From Candidatus Altarchaeota archaeon (lineage in GTDB: Archaea; SpSt-1190): DNA of 14,358 bases. Shown one piece after another: positions 6,964 through 13,663 of the stretch. Position 1 is the first letter of the stretch. The number at the start of each line of letters is the position of its first letter. The position numbers were made by a program, and so were the translations under genes. The notes beneath the pieces are model-generated. The model was given only the letters and a program-made list of their open reading frames with translations, was not told where the DNA came from and did not search any database. Location: contig JAAOXW010000013.1 in the NCBI GenBank assembly GCA_018221005.1, positions 1 to 14,358 on the forward strand, given 5' to 3'.

Positions 6964-7353
6964 TTATTTGTAAAGTATTTTCTTGGTTAAAGTTTCGGCT
7001 ACAATGCTTGCAGGGATACCCAGAAGCAGGAAAGTACCGAACCAACCAAATTGCCAATTCACAAGAGGAATGGTAAAGACGGTCTCTCCAAATTTCCACT
7101 TTACAAACATAATGACCCCAATAATAATGGGGAATAAGTAAAGTTGGGTTTTGAAGGTCTTCTTCATCTTCTGCATATTTAGTTTATTCATTTTTTTCAG
7201 GGCTTTTTGGTCCCCTTCTCTCGCTTTTTTCATCTCTTTCTGAATTTCTTCATCAAGATCCCTTAGTTCCTTTCCTCCCAATTTTTTCATGAGGAAAGTC
7301 ACTACAAACATATACCCGACAACTATAGCCGAGAACAGTAATAGCTCACTCAT
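6964..7353 (-). CDS. DUF106/EMC3-TMCO1-type membrane protein (Oxa1 superfamily)
   Basis: A 129-residue integral membrane protein of the archaeal DUF106 family, related to EMC3, TMCO1 and YidC/Oxa1 insertases. It has three predicted transmembrane segments at about 3-21, 72-90 and 101-121, with a long charged coiled-coil hairpin between the first two (about 24-70, rich in Lys and Glu: KELRDLDEEIQKEMKKAREG). This is the expected layout, in which the cytosolic coiled coil contacts ribosomes or nascent chains. It probably helps insert membrane proteins together with SecY, whose gene lies just upstream and overlaps it by four bases (ATGA). The adk gene often found between secY and this gene is absent. 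Family assignment rests on topology, length and position. Confidence 0.85.
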   Translation of the reverse strand: MSELLLFSAIVVGYMFVVTFLMKKLGGKELRDLDEEIQKEMKKAREGDQKALKKMNKLNMQKMKKTFKTQLYLFPIIIGVIMFVKWKFGETVFTIPLVNWQFGWFGTFLLLGIPASIVAETLTKKILYK

Positions 7354-8765
7354 TTGAAACCCTCCGTAAAGAAGCCCCGCATACCGGGACTCATATCCAT
7401 AGCGTACTGCGTGACAATAGTCTCATACGCCTTATAGATAATCATAACAGCTAGTAAAATACCCGTTCCCCTCGACAGAACACTGGTAAAATCTGAAAAC
7501 GCGGCCAATAGGCCTACGGCTATGGCACCAAGGTCTGTGAGATACGGTATGTATCGGTCCAGTACCTTCTTGAGGATGCGAGGATCCCGCCTGAAACCTG
7601 GAATTCCAAAGCCAGAGCCTTGGATTTGTTTAGCAACTGCAGCTGAATCCATATTTGATGTATATACCCAAAATCGTGCAAACATGATTGACCCTAGGGT
7701 CATAATCGTAGTATAACCTATTGCACGAAGAACCATTGATCTAAAGACACCACCCAAAGCCACACCCTTGAAGAAATCAAAGGGGCTGAATAAGAGGTAG
7801 TAAATCAAATCTCTCGGAGGAACAAATATCATAATTAACCCACTTATGGGCTGGCCACTTACATCAAAAGCTCCAAAAAAGCCCAGCCCTCTGCCTGCAA
7901 GTATACGTGCTACCATCTCAAGATTGGCAATTAGAGCTGCAGTGAATATAACTGGGATGTTAGAGGTGTAAAACAAACTGAGTGGCCACCTTGTGACTGA
8001 ACCTCTAACCCTAGCAAAGCTGAGTGGAATTTCGATTTTCATACCATTAGTATATACTACAATTGCAAAGACAACGAGCGTGAAAAATACCGGGATTAAT
8101 GCAGACAGGGCCGAACCCGGGTCACCCATTCCCAAATATTTTAGAGCTGCCCAAATTATACCCGTTGGCATCTCAGGATTCTGTGGGTTTGGTGCAGGGC
8201 TGAAGGATGAAGTGACTATCTGGCTGCTAACTCCCGCTGCAATGAAGAGACTGATACCGGAGAGGAAACCCCAGCGTGAACTAATCTGATCGAGGAAGAC
8301 TAAGACGTAAGTTCCCAAACATAATTGAAGTACGAGTAAGAGTTTGGCGGTCAATGTGGGAGATGCAGCAGGTAAACCTCCCATAAAAACATAGATACCT
8401 GCTTCCAAAAGTGTGACCACAAAAACAGCAATCTTTTCAATTTCGCCATACTTCTTCTTGCCCGCCTCAGTATTGACATCAATTGGAAGTAAGGACGACC
8501 CCACAAGGAGTTGGAGTATAATACTCGCAGTAACTATTGGGCCAATACCTAGAGTAATTATTGAACCAAAATTACCTGCCATAATTGCACGGATATTTTG
8601 GAATTGGTCAACTGCTTGATCTGACAAGCCATGAAGCGGAATATTTCCAAGTAGGAAATACAGGGCGAGAACTATAATGGTCCACTTGGCCCGCTCATTG
8701 AAACTGAGCCTTCGAATGGGCTTCCGGACCTCAGGTACTATTTTGCTAAGAAACCCAAGAACCAA
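7350..8765 (-). CDS. secY: Protein translocase subunit SecY
   Basis: A 471-residue polytopic channel protein of the Sec61/SecY complex, the membrane pore for protein export and insertion. The N-terminus has the family's amphipathic start (PEVRKPIRRLSFNERAKW, 11-28) before the first transmembrane segment (about 29-46). The segment SIITLGIGPIVTASIILQLLVGS (68-90) forms the second. Further conserved parts are the basic loop REKK-like AGKKKYGEIEK (101-111) and the later cytosolic loops. About ten membrane segments are expected. The start is TTG at 8765: the uL15 gene ends only eight bases earlier, an AGGTGA ribosome site sits six bases upstream, and no ATG is suitable. Its 3' end overlaps the DUF106 gene, consistent with joint production of insertion factors. 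Confidence 0.95.
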   Translation of the reverse strand: MVLGFLSKIVPEVRKPIRRLSFNERAKWTIIVLALYFLLGNIPLHGLSDQAVDQFQNIRAIMAGNFGSIITLGIGPIVTASIILQLLVGSSLLPIDVNTEAGKKKYGEIEKIAVFVVTLLEAGIYVFMGGLPAASPTLTAKLLLVLQLCLGTYVLVFLDQISSRWGFLSGISLFIAAGVSSQIVTSSFSPAPNPQNPEMPTGIIWAALKYLGMGDPGSALSALIPVFFTLVVFAIVVYTNGMKIEIPLSFARVRGSVTRWPLSLFYTSNIPVIFTAALIANLEMVARILAGRGLGFFGAFDVSGQPISGLIMIFVPPRDLIYYLLFSPFDFFKGVALGGVFRSMVLRAIGYTTIMTLGSIMFARFWVYTSNMDSAAVAKQIQGSGFGIPGFRRDPRILKKVLDRYIPYLTDLGAIAVGLLAAFSDFTSVLSRGTGILLAVMIIYKAYETIVTQYAMDMSPGMRGFFTEGFK

Positions 8766-8773
8766 TCTTTCAC

Positions 8774-9265
8774 CTATACTTTTTGCTTCCCTGCCTTTGA
8801 CTCAGCTTTAGTTTTGTCGTCTTTGGCTTCAACCTTCACAGGTTCGGCTTTAGGCTTACCGTTAGTAATTGTGCCACCAACTGCAGTTATCTTTTCTTCT
8901 GCCCTACTACTCCACAGGGGAGCGATGATTTTAAGTTTCTTAGTTAATCTTCCAGAGCCCAAAAGTTTTTCAAACCCGTGTTCCTTCAAATTAATGGATT
9001 CGCCCTCTTGAAAGTGCTCTTGAATCCAACGAAGATTAATGGTTTTGTGAAAAGATGCGAGACCACCACGAGTGAAACCGCGCTTACCCAGATGGCCCAC
9101 TTTTCCCCTTCGGCTGCCAATCTTCAGTTTGGTTTTTCCACCCTTAATAGTGAGAATCCACTTACTGTCTTTGGCACCTGCATATCCACGGCCTCCCCTT
9201 CGACCGCCACCCCTCTTGTGACTTCCATGGCCGTGCGTGCGGGTCCCCCTGCCTTTCTTAACCAT
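8774..9265 (-). CDS. rpl15: 50S ribosomal protein uL15 with Lys-rich C-terminal tail
   Basis: A 163-residue large-subunit protein. The N-terminus has the Gly/Arg/His-rich region that threads into rRNA (GRGTRTHGHGSHKRGGG, then GGRGYAG). The globular part includes FTRGG and INLRWIQ and ends near the strand KITAVGG (125-131). Residues about 136-163 form a low-complexity, Lys-rich tail (9 Lys in 28) with a KPKAEPVKVEAK core similar to the eL32 tail in this operon. The ATG at 9265 has no ribosome site, but a TTTTAAA box lies 25 nt upstream in the 52-bp gap after rpl30. The gene directly precedes secY. Confidence 0.93.
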   Translation of the reverse strand: MVKKGRGTRTHGHGSHKRGGGRRGGRGYAGAKDSKWILTIKGGKTKLKIGSRRGKVGHLGKRGFTRGGLASFHKTINLRWIQEHFQEGESINLKEHGFEKLLGSGRLTKKLKIIAPLWSSRAEEKITAVGGTITNGKPKAEPVKVEAKDDKTKAESKAGKQKV

Positions 9266-9286
9266 ATCTTCTGCTGTTTCAGGCGG

Positions 9287-9293
9287 TTTAAAA
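9287..9293 (-). promoter_or_regulatory. Candidate internal TATA box before rpl15-secY
   Basis: TTTTAAA (minus strand) is centred 25 nt before the rpl15 start, in the longest gap of the ribosomal cluster. Because the start lacks a Shine-Dalgarno site, unlike most other cistrons here, a separate leaderless mRNA for rpl15-secY and following genes is plausible. Confidence 0.45.
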
Positions 9294-9317
9294 GCGTTTC
9301 TTGAATAAAATGCCCAA

Positions 9318-9686
9318 CTACTCAGCCTTATGTATCATTTTCTTAATCCAAGCTACAATGTCTTTTTGCTTGCCTAAGCTCCCATGTGGCCTTTGTTTCT
9401 TGATGGATTTGTATCCACCTCTTGGAGGTTGTAGGTGTGCCCATCTAATGGCTTTTTCTCCACTGAATTCTACACCCTTCTCTTCAAGAAGCTCAATAAT
9501 ATTATCTGCAGCCTTGCCCCACATGGTGTGGTTAGTTACAACTTGTACCATTCCCTGAAATTCGGGAGTGTCGGGCAGAATTACCAAGGTCTGTTGTTTA
9601 CTGAGTTTAAGCAGCTCCAACGTTTTCTTAATATCTGGTTTAAGATTCACTTTCCCCCTGATTCTAATTACTGCAATCTTTCCCAT
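9318..9686 (-). CDS. rpl30: 50S ribosomal protein uL30
   Basis: A 122-residue large-subunit protein. The N-terminal ferredoxin-like core is clear: IAVIRIRGKVNLKPDIKKTL (4-23), then LLKLSKQQTLVILPDTPEFQGMVQ, which matches archaeal/eukaryotic uL30. The C-terminal part keeps the family's HLQPPRGGY and HGSLG elements. It is about 30 residues shorter than most archaeal uL30 (about 150), mainly between the WGK segment and the PPRGG segment. The start ATG shares one base with the uS5 stop (TAATG), so translation is probably coupled. Confidence 0.92.
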   Translation of the reverse strand: MGKIAVIRIRGKVNLKPDIKKTLELLKLSKQQTLVILPDTPEFQGMVQVVTNHTMWGKAADNIIELLEEKGVEFSGEKAIRWAHLQPPRGGYKSIKKQRPHGSLGKQKDIVAWIKKMIHKAE

Positions 9687-10411
9687 TACTCAACCCCTCC
9701 ATGTTTGTCGTATCCATCGGGCATGTCAATCATAACCGTATTCTTGAGAGCGTTAATTACTGCATATGCATAGTTCATTCTGGTTCGCGTTTGATTGTGC
9801 GTCTTTGCCCATGCATCACGGATACCGGCCATCTTCAGCATCTTCTTGGCATCATTGCCAATAACTAATCCAGTTCCCCTCGGGGCAGGTCTCATAATTA
9901 TACGAACAGAACCTGCCTTGCCCTCAACTTTGAATGGTAAACTGTGTGACGTCTTGCAACCACATTCCCAATCACCGCAGCCCCTCTTAATTTTGAAAAT
10001 ATTTCGCTTGGCATTAATTAGTGAACGCTCTCGTGCCATAAAACTCTCCCTACTGCAACCCTTACCAATACCAATATATCCATTACCATTGCCAACAACT
10101 GCCAAGAAGGTGTATTTATTTCTGGCCCCTTCACGAACCTTTTTCTGAGTTCGCTTAAAGTGTCTCCTCTGACCGCCACCAAACTTACCCTTGGCTTGCC
10201 CGATATTCACAAAAAATGAATCAAGTCCCGGTAGAAGGTTGTCTACCACTTCAGACTCGGTTATCCTAACATTATTATCTAAGAGTTCATCAATGGAAGT
10301 TATCTCACCTGCCTTGACTAATTTCCCCAGACGAGTTTTTGGATTCCACTCTTTAACCGGCTCCTCACGCTGACGTCTACCTCTCCTTGCGCCCGGTTTG
10401 AATCTTGCCAT
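9686..10411 (-). CDS. rps5: 30S ribosomal protein uS5
   Basis: A 241-residue small-subunit protein of the archaeal/eukaryotic (S2e-like) form. It has a basic N-terminal extension (1-35), a double-stranded RNA-binding S5 domain (about 95-160, with FLAVVGNGNGYIGIGKG), the archaeal insertion RGCGDWECGCKTSH (143-156), and a C-terminal domain with APRGTGLVIG (176-185). The Cys-rich insertion is normal for this group. The ATG at 10411 follows the uL18 stop by two bases, with an AGGTGA ribosome site inside the uL18 end. Confidence 0.96.
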   Translation of the reverse strand: MARFKPGARRGRRQREEPVKEWNPKTRLGKLVKAGEITSIDELLDNNVRITESEVVDNLLPGLDSFFVNIGQAKGKFGGGQRRHFKRTQKKVREGARNKYTFLAVVGNGNGYIGIGKGCSRESFMARERSLINAKRNIFKIKRGCGDWECGCKTSHSLPFKVEGKAGSVRIIMRPAPRGTGLVIGNDAKKMLKMAGIRDAWAKTHNQTRTRMNYAYAVINALKNTVMIDMPDGYDKHGGVE

Positions 10412-10413
10412 TT

Positions 10414-10899
10414 TTACTTCACCTTACTTTTAAGTTCCTCGAACTGTTTTTCAACATCCCCATCTTTAATGTGTTTGCCCTTTATTCGGTCTTCAGAAGG
10501 AAAGACGCCCTCATCACACGGAACTGTTAATCCTGCATCAATAGCACCCTTAACTATTGCAAACATTTTTCCACCCTTTGTGGCGGGATGCATACCTACA
10601 TCCAAGATAGCTTCACTAATTTTATGCTTCTTAGCACGTTGTCCAAGGAGATATCCAACTAAGTAGGCTGCAGGTACGTTTGAGCCCCCCTGCCAACCAA
10701 ACTCTTTTTTAAGTTGAATTAAATCTACAGATACCATCACTTCATCACCTTCAGGTAAATAATTCACAATCTGTGCAATAATATTGTTAGAGGTTTTTCG
10801 AGCAACTAATCTGAACTTGCCCGACTTGAGCAAGGTAAGCCTAGCTTTGTAGTCAGTCTTTCCCTGCCTCCTTCTTTTGAATCTAACTCTTCGTTTCAT
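10414..10899 (-). CDS. rpl18: 50S ribosomal protein uL18
   Basis: A 161-residue large-subunit protein that binds 5S rRNA with uL5. Typical parts are the basic start (RRVRFKRRRQGKTDYKARL), the strand RLVARKTSNNIIAQIV (30-45), GSNVPAAYLVGYLLGQRAKK (72-91), and ILDVGMHPATKGGKMFAIVKGAIDAGL (98-124). It is shorter than many archaeal homologues (about 190) and lacks most of the C-terminal extension. The ATG overlaps the eL19 stop by four bases. Confidence 0.95.
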   Translation of the reverse strand: MKRRVRFKRRRQGKTDYKARLTLLKSGKFRLVARKTSNNIIAQIVNYLPEGDEVMVSVDLIQLKKEFGWQGGSNVPAAYLVGYLLGQRAKKHKISEAILDVGMHPATKGGKMFAIVKGAIDAGLTVPCDEGVFPSEDRIKGKHIKDGDVEKQFEELKSKVK

Positions 10900-11348
10900 A
10901 TGTCTCCCCTCTTCTTCATCGCTTCAACACTCGATACCAAGTGACCCTTGTCCCTAAAAGCATTGCCCTTAGCCATGCCGTAGAGCTTCCGATATGCTCG
11001 TCGAGTAATGTCTCCAGTCTCTTTCAATATTCTAAGTAATCTCCTTTGAGCGCGAATTTTTAGCATCCACTTAACTTTATCGCCGAGACGTGCGTTGGCA
11101 GTCCCCTTTCTTTTTCCAGGTCCTCGCCTAAGCCCCTTCCGCTTCTTAAGCATTCGAACATTAGCCCTAACTCTGCTTATGCCCTTAGCTTGCTTTTTCA
11201 CAATTACGCCATCACTAATGAGTTTGCGAATATCTTCTCGAGTAATTGCCTGAGAAATTATATCGAGTTTGTCAGGGTCAAACCTAACCCGCCCTGAGCC
11301 GCACTTTAGAAGCTGACCAGCAACCCTCTTTTGAGTTCTGAGTTTCAT
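10896..11348 (-). CDS. rpl19e: 50S ribosomal protein eL19
   Basis: A 150-residue, mostly helical and very basic large-subunit protein, found in archaea and eukaryotes. Family signatures include the start LRTQKRVAGQLLKCG (3-17), then VRFDPDKLDIISQAITREDIRKLI, and the central GLRRGPGKRKGTANAR (73-88), followed by the long helix WMLKIRAQRRLLRILKE. The length is normal. The ATG overlaps the eL32 stop (ATGA) and has a strong GGAGGGTG ribosome site upstream. Confidence 0.97.
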   Translation of the reverse strand: MKLRTQKRVAGQLLKCGSGRVRFDPDKLDIISQAITREDIRKLISDGVIVKKQAKGISRVRANVRMLKKRKGLRRGPGKRKGTANARLGDKVKWMLKIRAQRRLLRILKETGDITRRAYRKLYGMAKGNAFRDKGHLVSSVEAMKKRGDI

Positions 11349-11926
11349 AATTTAACACCCTCCTTCTTAGCAGCTGTCTTCACTTTTTTCTGAACAGGTT
11401 TAGCTTTAGTTTTTGGCTTAGTTTCTGTCTTAACCTTCACTTTTGTAGCTGTCTTTGGTTTAGCTTGAGTTTTAGGCTTAGCTTTGGCTTCAACTTTGGG
11501 TTTGGTTTTGACCTCAACTTTAGGTTTGGTTTTGGTTTCCACCTTGGGTTTGGCTTTAGGTTGGACTTTGGGCTGAACCTTAGGTTGAGCCTTCGGCTCA
11601 GACTGAACCATCCTCAATCCCAATTCCCTTGCCTTCTTGAAAATTGTTCGGCGCTTCCTTCGACCAACGGTGCTAGCAATCCTAACAATATATTTTGAAT
11701 CGAGACCATTTAGGCCATCGACATTGAAGATACGAGTTTCAATCAAACCAGTTGGATGAAGGTGTCTCTTTGCTGCAGGTGTTCGGTAGCCGGTTGAAGG
11801 CATAGGTAATCTTCCCCTACCTCTCTGCCTCATTGCGTTCTTGTGTCCGCGGGGCTTTCTCCACTTAAGTGTCTTTCCAAGCTTCTTATGCTTCCAGAAA
11901 TGCTGTCGTCTAAAGTCCTTACTCAT
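11345..11926 (-). CDS. rpl32e: 50S ribosomal protein eL32 with long Lys/Pro repeat tail
   Basis: A 193-residue large-subunit protein. Residues 1-110 are a complete eL32: FRRQHFWKHKKL, WRKPRGHKNAMR (22-33), PSTGYRTP (43-50), HLHPTG (55-60) and RIASTVGRRKR (82-92), ending with ARELGLRM. Family members normally stop about here. Residues 111-193 form a low-complexity tail with 30 Lys, 11 Pro and 5 Glu in 83 residues and no aromatic residue. It begins with PKxQ tetrads and continues with eight-residue units such as PKVEVKTK. Such a tail is probably disordered and could bind rRNA or partners. The ATG overlaps the uL6 stop by eight bases, with a GAGGTG ribosome site. The reading frame through the tail is unbroken, and the eL19 start overlaps its stop, so it does not look like a frameshift artefact. 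Confidence 0.95.
   Translation of the reverse strand: MSKDFRRQHFWKHKKLGKTLKWRKPRGHKNAMRQRGRGRLPMPSTGYRTPAAKRHLHPTGLIETRIFNVDGLNGLDSKYIVRIASTVGRRKRRTIFKKARELGLRMVQSEPKAQPKVQPKVQPKAKPKVETKTKPKVEVKTKPKVEAKAKPKTQAKPKTATKVKVKTETKPKTKAKPVQKKVKTAAKKEGVKL
11453..11596 (-). repeat. In-frame tandem repeats coding the eL32 tail
   Basis: Two repeat registers follow each other on the coding strand. At 11549-11596 four 12-bp units encode PKAQ, PKVQ, PKVQ and PKAK. At 11453-11548 four 24-bp units encode PKVETKTK, PKVEVKTK, PKVEAKAK and PKTQAKPK. The units differ mostly by single-base changes, which suggests growth by slippage or unequal crossover followed by divergence. Less regular Lys-rich sequence continues to the stop codon. 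Confidence 0.9.
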
Positions 11927-12458
11927 TCATAACACCTCGCTTGACAATGTACAACCCGTCCCTGAAAACTCTCCGGTCTTTATTCCTGAGTTTTTTCTTG
12001 ATTGATTGTTCAATTCTTGCAGCAGTTTGGCTAACCGTTTCAAGGTTGCTTCCTTCCACAAAAATTTGCTTGCCCTTCACTTCAACTTTAACATCTGGAT
12101 ATTTTTTCACAGACACATCTGCTTTTCCACCAAGGAAATTATTAATGGTAATATCATCACCCTTCACTGAAACACGAATAGGGAAGTGAACATGGAAAAT
12201 ATCAAGAACATATTGGAAGCCTTGAGTGACGCCTTTAATCATATTGTTTGCGTGAGCAACGGTTGTATTGAGCATCGTCTTTCCTCTCTTTCCTTCTTTT
12301 GAATCAGAAATTGTAAGTTCATCGCCTGAAACTGAAAAGTGAACGGTGGGCATTTTGAAAAAATCCCGTTTCAGTTCACCACGAGACCCGGTTATGACTA
12401 AGTTACGCCCATCTACACGGGCGGTCACAGCTTCCGGAAGTTTTATTTTTTTCTCCAT
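11919..12458 (-). CDS. rpl6: 50S ribosomal protein uL6
   Basis: A 179-residue large-subunit protein with the two repeated uL6 domains. Visible elements are the N-terminal LPEAVTARVDGRNLVITGSRGEL, the middle NMIKGVTQGFQYVLDIFHVHFPI, and the second-domain segment VEVKGKQIFVEGSNLETVSQTAARIEQ. I chose the ATG at 12458 because it has a strong GAGGAG ribosome site seven bases upstream, and the protein then starts MEKKIKLPEAV like its relatives. An in-frame ATG at 12485 would add nine residues and overlap rps8. The 3' end overlaps rpl32e. Confidence 0.94.
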   Translation of the reverse strand: MEKKIKLPEAVTARVDGRNLVITGSRGELKRDFFKMPTVHFSVSGDELTISDSKEGKRGKTMLNTTVAHANNMIKGVTQGFQYVLDIFHVHFPIRVSVKGDDITINNFLGGKADVSVKKYPDVKVEVKGKQIFVEGSNLETVSQTAARIEQSIKKKLRNKDRRVFRDGLYIVKRGVMNE

Positions 12459-12468
12459 TGTTTTCTCC

Positions 12469-12858
12469 TCAATAAGCATGGGCAATTAATTTTCCCCCTA
12501 ATTCTTTCTTCTTCGCTTCTGTATGGGTCATAATGCCCTTACTGGTACTTACAATAATGACGCCAAACCCTTCAGCAGGCAGGAATCTTCGCTCCCATCT
12601 GACAAATCCGTCTTTCTTGACTGGGAAACGAGGTTTTATTGCACCACAGTGATTCAATCGTTTTGATAGTGAAATCCGATAAATGTTTCCTTTTCCATCA
12701 TCAATCATTTCGAAGTCACTAACATAGCCTTGATCTTTTAAAATTGAAAGGACGCGTGTCATTAGTTTTCCAACTGGTTTAAAGACAATTTCAGTCTTGC
12801 CAACCTTGACAGCATTCTTTATTGAAACCAATAGATTCGCAAGGGGGTCATTCATCAT
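12469..12858 (-). CDS. rps8: 30S ribosomal protein uS8
   Basis: A 129-residue small-subunit protein that binds the central domain of 16S rRNA. Typical parts are the start NDPLANLLVSIKNA (3-16), the middle IYRISLSKRLNHCGAIKPRFPV, and the C-terminal motif GFGVIIVSTSKGIMTHTEAKKK (97-118). The length is normal for archaea. Two adjacent ATG codons (12858 and 12855) are possible starts; the first is used. The uS14 stop lies eleven bases upstream, with an AGGTGA ribosome site. Confidence 0.96.
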   Translation of the reverse strand: MMNDPLANLLVSIKNAVKVGKTEIVFKPVGKLMTRVLSILKDQGYVSDFEMIDDGKGNIYRISLSKRLNHCGAIKPRFPVKKDGFVRWERRFLPAEGFGVIIVSTSKGIMTHTEAKKKELGGKLIAHAY

Positions 12859-12869
12859 TTTTCATTCAC

Positions 12870-13094
12870 CTACCTATATTTTTTGAAACCAAGACGGGGC
12901 GCAATTTCCCTGAAGCACTGTCTGCAGAAGTTCAATCCGAAACTTCTAATGTGGCCTTCATATCGCCCACATCGATCACATCTTCGAGCACCAATCCCAA
13001 ACTTTCTATTTATTCGGTTCGGGTGTGTGGTTTTCTTAACGTGCTTCTTGCCGTAAAGTTTTCTCAACTCCTTAAGTCTTGGTTTCATAGTCAT
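12870..13094 (-). CDS. rps14: 30S ribosomal protein uS14, zinc-binding, N-terminally extended
   Basis: A 74-residue small-subunit protein. The zinc ribbon is intact, with Cys39, Cys42, Cys57 and Cys60 in RRCDRCG and NFCRQCFREIA. The core starting near HPNRINRKFG (24-33) aligns with the whole of normal archaeal and eukaryotic uS14 (about 50-56 residues). Residues 1-22 (MTMKPRLKELRKLYGKKHVK...) are an extra basic, probably helical extension. The ATG at 13094 overlaps the uL5 stop by four bases, which is the usual coupling in this operon, so the extension is probably translated. Confidence 0.93.
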   Translation of the reverse strand: MTMKPRLKELRKLYGKKHVKKTTHPNRINRKFGIGARRCDRCGRYEGHIRSFGLNFCRQCFREIAPRLGFKKYR

Positions 13095-13663
13095 TCTGCT
13101 TTCACCTTCTCCTCGACTTTAATCCCAAATTTTTGGGTTATGAATTTGATTGAAGCTTCCTTGGTGAGTAGGTGTCTGTTACCAACCTTGGCAGCTTTGG
13201 TCCTTCGTGTATTTACTCTGTATCCCTTCCTACCCATACTCACACAAACATCCATTCCAAACATACCAAGATGGGGATCATACCTCAAACCTGGAATGTC
13301 ACCATAATCTGAAATACCAAATGAGAAGTTGCCCCGACTGTCAAATTTAGAGGCTTTTAGCTGCTTTCCAACCGCAGTCAGCATCTTTTCTAAGATTTCC
13401 TCAGCCTTCTTACCCCTCACAGTCACCTTTGCTCCAACAAGGAGTTTAGGTCTCACACCAAAGGCGGGTATCCTCTTCATGGTCCTTGTTTTGAGGATGC
13501 CTGACTCGGTTATCTTTTTCAAAAGAGTCACCGCTTTCTCAAGCTTTTCTCCTCCCTCTCCAACACCAATGTTAAGTGTAAGTTTTTGAATTGCAGGCTC
13601 AAGCATGACATTAGTCTTAGCGACTTTGCTTACTTTCGTTTGAGTAATTCCTTTTTTCATCAT
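13091..13663 (-). CDS. rpl5: 50S ribosomal protein uL5
   Basis: A 190-residue large-subunit protein that binds 5S rRNA and contacts P-site tRNA. Family signatures are IQKLTLNIGVGEGGEKLEKA (25-44), then ILKTRTMKRIPAFGVRP and KVTVRGKKAEEIL in the middle, followed by GNFSFGISDYGDIPG and the C-terminal MGRKGYRVNTRR. The length is normal for archaea. Two adjacent ATG codons occur at the start; the first (13663) gives an ATGA overlap with the eS4 stop. Confidence 0.97.
   Translation of the reverse strand: MMKKGITQTKVSKVAKTNVMLEPAIQKLTLNIGVGEGGEKLEKAVTLLKKITESGILKTRTMKRIPAFGVRPKLLVGAKVTVRGKKAEEILEKMLTAVGKQLKASKFDSRGNFSFGISDYGDIPGLRYDPHLGMFGMDVCVSMGRKGYRVNTRRTKAAKVGNRHLLTKEASIKFITQKFGIKVEEKVKAE

Noticed and set aside
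8174..8203. Possible insertion or unusual loop in SecY (Pro/Asn-rich segment after residue 188)
   Set aside because: Loop length between membrane segments varies naturally in SecY, and the frame and membrane segments on both sides are intact.
9960..9985. Cys-rich segment in uS5 as a possible added zinc site
   Set aside because: The RGCGxWECGC segment is a normal feature of archaeal and eukaryotic uS5.
11453..11596. The short repeats as a possible CRISPR or regulatory array
   Set aside because: The units are directly adjacent with no spacers, are 12 or 24 bp, and stay in frame inside eL32.
11465..11698. A plus-strand open frame rich in Phe, Gly and Leu that looks like a repeat protein
   Set aside because: It is the complement of the Lys/Pro repeat tail of eL32; the periodicity comes from that repeat.
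12459..12485. Upstream in-frame ATG adding nine residues to uL6
   Set aside because: It overlaps rps8 and lacks a good ribosome site, while the ATG at 12458 has a strong GAGGAG site.
12822..13307. A 161-codon open frame on the plus strand opposite rps8, rps14 and rpl5
   Set aside because: It spans three firmly identified minus-strand ribosomal genes, and its translation is low-quality Ser/Phe/Leu-rich sequence typical of an antisense shadow.
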